DNA of 9,263 nt, taken from positions 1 through 9,263 of the forward strand of contig JAUXDF010000095.1 in the NCBI GenBank assembly GCA_030618505.1, read 5' to 3'. This DNA comes from Spongiibacteraceae bacterium. GTDB lineage: Bacteria > Pseudomonadota > Gammaproteobacteria > Pseudomonadales > PIVM01. The translations under genes were made by a program, and so were the position numbers. The notes beneath the pieces were generated by a model that was given only the letters and a program-made list of their open reading frames with translations, was not told the DNA's origin and made no database searches. Below, piece after piece: positions 6,436-9,263 of the stretch; positions within the stretch are counted from its first letter, which is position 1; each line of letters starts with the position of its first letter.

Positions 6436-7038
6436 TTAAATAAACACTGGCCCAGCACCTACCGACCAGATCACCACTGTCGCCGCCATCAGAGCTACCA
6501 GCATTACCAGGCCAACCGTCAAAATTGAACTTGCATAAATAAAACCACGCTCTTTGGGAATATCCATCAGGATCGGTATACCGTTATAAAGTAGGTAGGC
6601 TGAATAGGCTCCTGCAAGTGATGTAGTGACAGCGGATAACCATAGCATCGGATACAAGCCCGTCGCGCCGGCAAGCAAGAGTGGCGTACTGATATACACG
6701 GCCATTGCCATACCGTGGTGGGGTGGGACCTCTTTGTCGGAAAAGGTATTGGACATCCAGTTAATCATTTCGCCAAGAATCCATACTCCAGCTAAAAAGG
6801 CAACATACATCAGCGCGCATAATATGAAAGCACTTTCAGTGGTTAAAAATGTTCGATGACTAGCGCCAACCACCCATCCCACTTGTGTCACGCCATAATA
6901 ACCACACAGCGCTGGGATTAGCGCGAGGATTGGCGTGTGAGTGATAAATTCGCTCAGTTTCGAACTGTCTTCACGCCTGATTGTTTCCCACTCCCGTTCA
7001 GGATGAGTGAAGATGCCCATTACATGACTTAGAACCAT
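6436..7038 (-). CDS. Yip1-family inner-membrane protein (YohC-like)
   Basis: A 200-aa integral membrane protein. The N-terminal MVLSHVMGIFTHPEREWETIR matches the short amphipathic 'H-x-x-x-x-F-x-x-P-x-x-x-W' start of bacterial Yip1/YohC proteins, with TxxP and W-E placed as usual. About five hydrophobic segments follow, near residues 31-50, 68-89, 110-130, 131-152 and 167-190. The YP motif (129-130) and the IPILMDIP segment (154-161) also fit the family. The ATG at 7038 is preceded on the minus strand by AGGGG about 8 bases upstream. No biochemical role is established for bacterial members that I can state. It is convergent with the molybdoenzyme operon and shares no obvious function with it; a small minus-strand ORF lies upstream. 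Confidence 0.85.
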   Translation of the reverse strand: MVLSHVMGIFTHPEREWETIRREDSSKLSEFITHTPILALIPALCGYYGVTQVGWVVGASHRTFLTTESAFILCALMYVAFLAGVWILGEMINWMSNTFSDKEVPPHHGMAMAVYISTPLLLAGATGLYPMLWLSAVTTSLAGAYSAYLLYNGIPILMDIPKERGFIYASSILTVGLVMLVALMAATVVIWSVGAGPVFI

Positions 7039-7120
7039 AGTGCCAACCCCTAGTTAGTTTTTATTTTGATACTCGTTTTATTTTATTGCCCAATGCATTT
7101 ACAACTGCACGAGGCGGTCT

Positions 7121-7173
7121 TCCCTGCGTAAGCAGGTACTTGATTCCCCAAATTTCTGCCTTCGCAGGAAAGT
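7121..7173. repeat. Degenerate double-hairpin intergenic repeat
   Basis: CCTGC-GTAA-GCAGG (7123-7136) forms a 5-bp hairpin. It is followed by TGATTCC and then a second imperfect hairpin, TTTCTGC (7153-7159) against GCAGGAAA (7164-7171), with one base missing in the left arm. The overall form, two hairpins with TTCC/GGAA edges joined by a GATTCC spacer, resembles a REP-like repeat common in gammaproteobacterial intergenic DNA, here decayed. It lies in the 5' region of the Yip1 gene, about 80 bases from its start codon. Confidence 0.55.
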
Positions 7174-7191
7174 TGGAAAATAAATAATACC

Positions 7192-7326
7192 CTAACTCGC
7201 TATCCTGTGAATCCACACGCTTGTTTTAAATGGATTAGTAAATGTTGAATTCTTTCCCTGGACTTTTAAACTTGCGAACTCGTGCTGATCCTTTTTTACA
7301 TTCAGCAAATAATATATGCGCCTCAT
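7192..7326 (-). CDS. Possible small protein or gene remnant, 44 aa
   Basis: An ATG ORF of 44 codons beginning MRRIYYLLNVKKDQHEF and ending WIHRIAS. On the minus strand it has AGGAG 8 bases before the start. A TATAGT -10 (complement of 7364-7369) would give a leader of about 30 bases, though with no convincing -35. The peptide is charged and has no membrane segment. The first ten residues recall the opening of a family of membrane proteins that begin MRRIYFLVPDV, but the similarity stops there, so it could be the stump of such a gene rather than a functional small protein. It lies between cinA and the Yip1 gene on the same strand. The rest of the gap 7039-7476 holds the degenerate repeat and a short palindrome. 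Confidence 0.35.
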   Translation of the reverse strand: MRRIYYLLNVKKDQHEFASLKVQGKNSTFTNPFKTSVWIHRIAS

Positions 7327-7411
7327 ATCGGCTCTCCTGAAAACTCAAGCACTACCTACTCTTACTATAGTAATTCAGTTGGGTATTTGCACGAAATTGT
7401 CGCTGCTGGTA

Positions 7412-7426
7412 AGATCAAAATGATCT
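7412..7426. repeat. Short palindrome downstream of cinA
   Basis: AGATCA-AAA-TGATCT has perfect 6-bp arms with a 3-base centre. It is about 50 bases beyond the cinA stop and about 85 bases upstream of the small ORF. It could be a weak hairpin or an operator; a role is not shown by the sequence. Confidence 0.3.
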
Positions 7427-7476
7427 AAAGAATAGTCCGTTAACTTTTATAAACCAGGAGAATTAATTGGTGCGAT

Positions 7477-8754
7477 TTAGTCGCGAAATCGTTTTTCTCT
7501 AAAGTAATGTGGTGAGCTTTCAATTTCCAATAATTCACGGCGAATAAGATCCAGCCCTGCAGCGGCCACCATGGTTTGAAAAAGTTGGCGATGATAACGA
7601 AATAACAATCTTTTTGTTTTGATATTATTCTTGTTTCCCCATGCCAGCCATACTGTGCCGACGGGCTTTTCTTCGGTTCCTCCATCGGGGCCTGCGATGC
7701 CAGAAACGGCGATGACATAATCAGCACCACTTTTATTTAAAGCGCCTTGTGCCATTTCCTTAACAACCTCTTCACTGACTGCACCGTAGCTGTCCAGCGT
7801 TGTAGCGGATACGCCCAGTAGTGATTGTTTTATCGTATTTGAGTAGCTCACAAAACCTGCTTCAAATACCTGCGATGCACCGGCTACTGACGTTAACTGC
7901 GATGCGATCAGTCCTCCGGTACAAGATTCTGCAGTGGTCATCTGCAGGCCTTTTTCCGTTAACAAATTAACGAGAGTTTGAGGGAGTTTCGCATCGCCCA
8001 AGCCAATAATGTGAGCGCCAAATAGATCGTTTAGGCTTTTTAAACAGTCTTTCTGCAAATGCTCAAATTTCGTATCCCTGCAGGTCAGTTTCACTTCAAG
8101 TAGTGGGGCGCCTGCTCGAAAACCCAGCTCGATTTGTTCAGGCCAATCGCTGATCTTATCACTGACCATTTGCTGTAGTGTTGATTCTCCAATGCCGAAA
8201 ATTTGCAGACGCTGAATGCTGACTTTGGGGTGATCGGGATATTTTTCTGATAGCAGTGGAATGATTTGCTCGCTTAGCATCAATCTCAATTCACTGGGAA
8301 CCCCGGGTGTACAGATGACAAGGCAGCCATCGAAATCAACAGAAAAGCCAACTGCACTGCCAATTGGGTTGGCAACGAGTGAGCAGTTTTCGGGCAACAG
8401 TGCTTGCTTTCTGTTAGCAGCGTTTACCGTTAAGCCACGATTTCCGCACCAGCTATCGAGATGTTCAAGAGCCAATTTATTTTCCATCAGTCGGCTGCCA
8501 GTAGCGTTAGCAAGGGCCTCAGCTGTTAAATCATCAATGGTTGGTCCAAGGCCTCCGTTGATAATCAGCACATCGGTATTTTTGCAAAGTTGCTGAATGG
8601 TGTCGCACAATAAGGTGAAGTTATCCCCAATGGTTGTTTTTCTATAGATCGATACACCCAGTTTGCTAAGTGATTTGGCGATCATTGAGGAGTTGGAATC
8701 AACGGTGTCGCCCGACATCAGTTCGTCGCCTGTCAACAATAATTCTACGATCAT
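7477..8754 (-). CDS. cinA: CinA: competence/damage-inducible protein with nicotinamide-nucleotide amidase domain
   Basis: A 425-aa cytoplasmic two-domain protein of full family length. The N-terminal MoaB/MogA-like domain (COG1058 type, about 1-170) carries TGDELMSGDTVDSN (8-21) and GGLGPTIDD (67-75); in the family it hydrolyses ADP-ribose. The C-terminal PncC domain (about 255-412) carries TAESCTGGLIASQL (274-287), SYSNTIK (303-309) and SGIAGPDGGTEEKPVGTVW (351-369), the catalytic landmarks of nicotinamide mononucleotide deamidase. It converts NMN to nicotinate mononucleotide in pyridine-nucleotide recycling. The ATG at 8754 has GGAG about 5 bases upstream on the minus strand. In many bacteria cinA sits beside recA; here it is flanked by a Yip1 gene and a divergent short-chain dehydrogenase, so no recA link is visible. 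All key motifs are intact. Confidence 0.95.
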   Translation of the reverse strand: MIVELLLTGDELMSGDTVDSNSSMIAKSLSKLGVSIYRKTTIGDNFTLLCDTIQQLCKNTDVLIINGGLGPTIDDLTAEALANATGSRLMENKLALEHLDSWCGNRGLTVNAANRKQALLPENCSLVANPIGSAVGFSVDFDGCLVICTPGVPSELRLMLSEQIIPLLSEKYPDHPKVSIQRLQIFGIGESTLQQMVSDKISDWPEQIELGFRAGAPLLEVKLTCRDTKFEHLQKDCLKSLNDLFGAHIIGLGDAKLPQTLVNLLTEKGLQMTTAESCTGGLIASQLTSVAGASQVFEAGFVSYSNTIKQSLLGVSATTLDSYGAVSEEVVKEMAQGALNKSGADYVIAVSGIAGPDGGTEEKPVGTVWLAWGNKNNIKTKRLLFRYHRQLFQTMVAAAGLDLIRRELLEIESSPHYFREKRFRD

Positions 8755-8836
8755 TCAAGTCTCCGCATGCCACTGGGTTAATGTGTGATTTTTGACTATA
8801 TTGCGTCTTAATACAATTTATGTCCATATCTTGTGG

Positions 8837-8864
8837 TTGATTGATTGGTTTTGCGCTGTATATT
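8837..8864 (+). promoter_or_regulatory. Possible sigma70 promoter for the downstream dehydrogenase
   Basis: TTGATT (8837-8842) and TATATT (8859-8864) are 16 bases apart and match the sigma70 hexamers at four and five of six positions. It points toward the short-chain dehydrogenase, about 190 bases away, so its transcript would include the palindromic element at 8947-9026. The 8755-9051 gap shows no gene. Confidence 0.35.
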
Positions 8865-8946
8865 GTATTCGAGGTTTGGTTAGCCAAGTTTACTGGTTGA
8901 CACTGATCTACTTCGCAAGGGGGGCCTTGTGAAAATTCGGAGCTGA

Positions 8947-9026
8947 TGTAGGGTGCACCCAAAAAACGGGCATAAACAGCCTCCGCACCAATATTATGCT
9001 TGGTGGTGCGGGGGCCGCACCCTACA
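8947..9026. repeat. Composite palindromic element (about 80 bp), REP/MITE-like
   Basis: The outer arms TGTAGGGTGC (8947-8956) and GCACCCTACA (9017-9026) are perfectly complementary. Inside them, CCGCACCA (8983-8990) pairs with TGGTGCGG (9004-9011); this inner stem extends to about 12 bp through 8979 and 9015 with one G-T pair, around a 13-base loop. Elements with GTAGGGTGC/GCACCCTAC ends are widespread in proteobacterial intergenic DNA (remembered, not searched). It ends 25 bases before the dehydrogenase start codon, so in RNA it would form a hairpin just upstream of the ribosome-binding site. Confidence 0.7.
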
Positions 9027-9051
9027 TAAACCAAATTTGCGAAGGAATACT

Positions 9052-9263
9052 ATGGATTTTAACAACAAACTCGTCTGGGTTACCGGAGCATCTTCGGGCA
9101 TTGGTGCCGCCCTGGCGCAACGACTAGCCAATAAGGGAGCTCGGCTGATTCTTTCTGCCCGGCGGCACGAGGAGTTAAACAAGGTTTTACATCGCTGTAA
9201 AAATCCGGAAAGACACCAGATTGTTGTGCTTGATCTGTCAGATGAGCAGAGCATTATTGACGC
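9052..9263 (+). CDS. Short-chain dehydrogenase/reductase, N-terminal part (runs off window)
   Basis: The first 70 residues of a classical SDR. The Rossmann nucleotide-binding motif TGASSGIG (11-18) follows beta strand KLVWV, and ILSARR (33-38) with basic residues after the second strand suggests NADP(H) preference. LDLSD (60-64) is the conserved Asp region that contacts the adenine ring. The catalytic Ser-Tyr-Lys lies beyond the window end. The ATG at 9052 follows GAAGGAA (9041-9047). The reading frame is intact to the last base. The substrate cannot be inferred from this part. It is transcribed divergently from cinA. Confidence 0.92.
   Translation, partial: MDFNNKLVWVTGASSGIGAALAQRLANKGARLILSARRHEELNKVLHRCKNPERHQIVVLDLSDEQSIID

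Noticed and set aside
7473..7496. CGATTT/AAATCG hairpin followed by a T-run on the plus strand
   Set aside because: It lies inside the end of the cinA coding sequence and would terminate plus-strand transcription, but no plus-strand gene precedes it.
8897..8902. Perfect TTGACA -35 hexamer upstream of the dehydrogenase
   Set aside because: The position 16-18 bases downstream is a G run and C-rich, with no possible -10.
1..9263. CRISPR array, tRNA or rRNA genes, transposase genes
   Set aside because: No regularly spaced direct repeats, cloverleaf-like sequence or transposase-like frame was seen on either strand.

Overview
The window looks like chromosomal DNA of a gammaproteobacterium, probably marine or aquatic with moderate G+C content. 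This rests on gene content (a YohC-type Yip1 protein, a two-domain CinA, an FNR/Anr-type operator) and on short palindromic intergenic repeats of the kinds scattered through gammaproteobacterial genomes. The assignment is inference; no rRNA or other phylogenetic marker is present.

Layout: (1) 1-1342, a plus-strand DUF2806-type protein of unknown function, with a palindrome over its likely promoter and an unusual N-terminus. (2) 1343-1642, a 300-bp regulatory region with a 13-bp palindrome and a perfect FNR/Anr box (TTGAT-N4-ATCAA). (3) 1643-6215, a tight three-gene operon for a periplasmic molybdenum enzyme of the type II DMSO-reductase family: a Tat-exported molybdopterin alpha subunit (991 aa), a four-cluster ferredoxin-like beta subunit (344 aa) and a heme-b gamma subunit (182 aa). 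Known relatives are ethylbenzene dehydrogenase, steroid C25 dehydrogenase, dimethylsulfide dehydrogenase, and selenate and chlorate reductases. (4) 6216-6435, a gene-free stretch between convergent genes that holds a large nested inverted repeat and a second compact hairpin. (5) 6436-7038, a minus-strand five-helix Yip1-family membrane protein. (6) 7039-7476, a repeat-bearing intergenic stretch with one plausible 44-aa minus-strand ORF. (7) 7477-8754, minus-strand cinA. (8) 8755-9051, a divergent intergenic region with an ~80-bp composite palindromic element. (9) 9052-9263, the start of a short-chain dehydrogenase that runs off the window.

The centrepiece is the molybdoenzyme operon. Electrons are expected to pass between the Mo-bis-MGD site and FS0 cluster of alpha, the three [4Fe-4S] and one [3Fe-4S] clusters of beta, and the heme b of gamma. 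The FNR box predicts induction under low oxygen. Subunit lengths lean toward the hydrocarbon/steroid hydroxylase branch rather than the shorter selenate, chlorate or DMS enzymes, but the substrate cannot be read from the sequence. Two oddities stand out: gamma has no visible signal peptide, and the dedicated TorD/NarJ-like chaperone gene (the 'D' gene) usually found in these operons is absent from the window.
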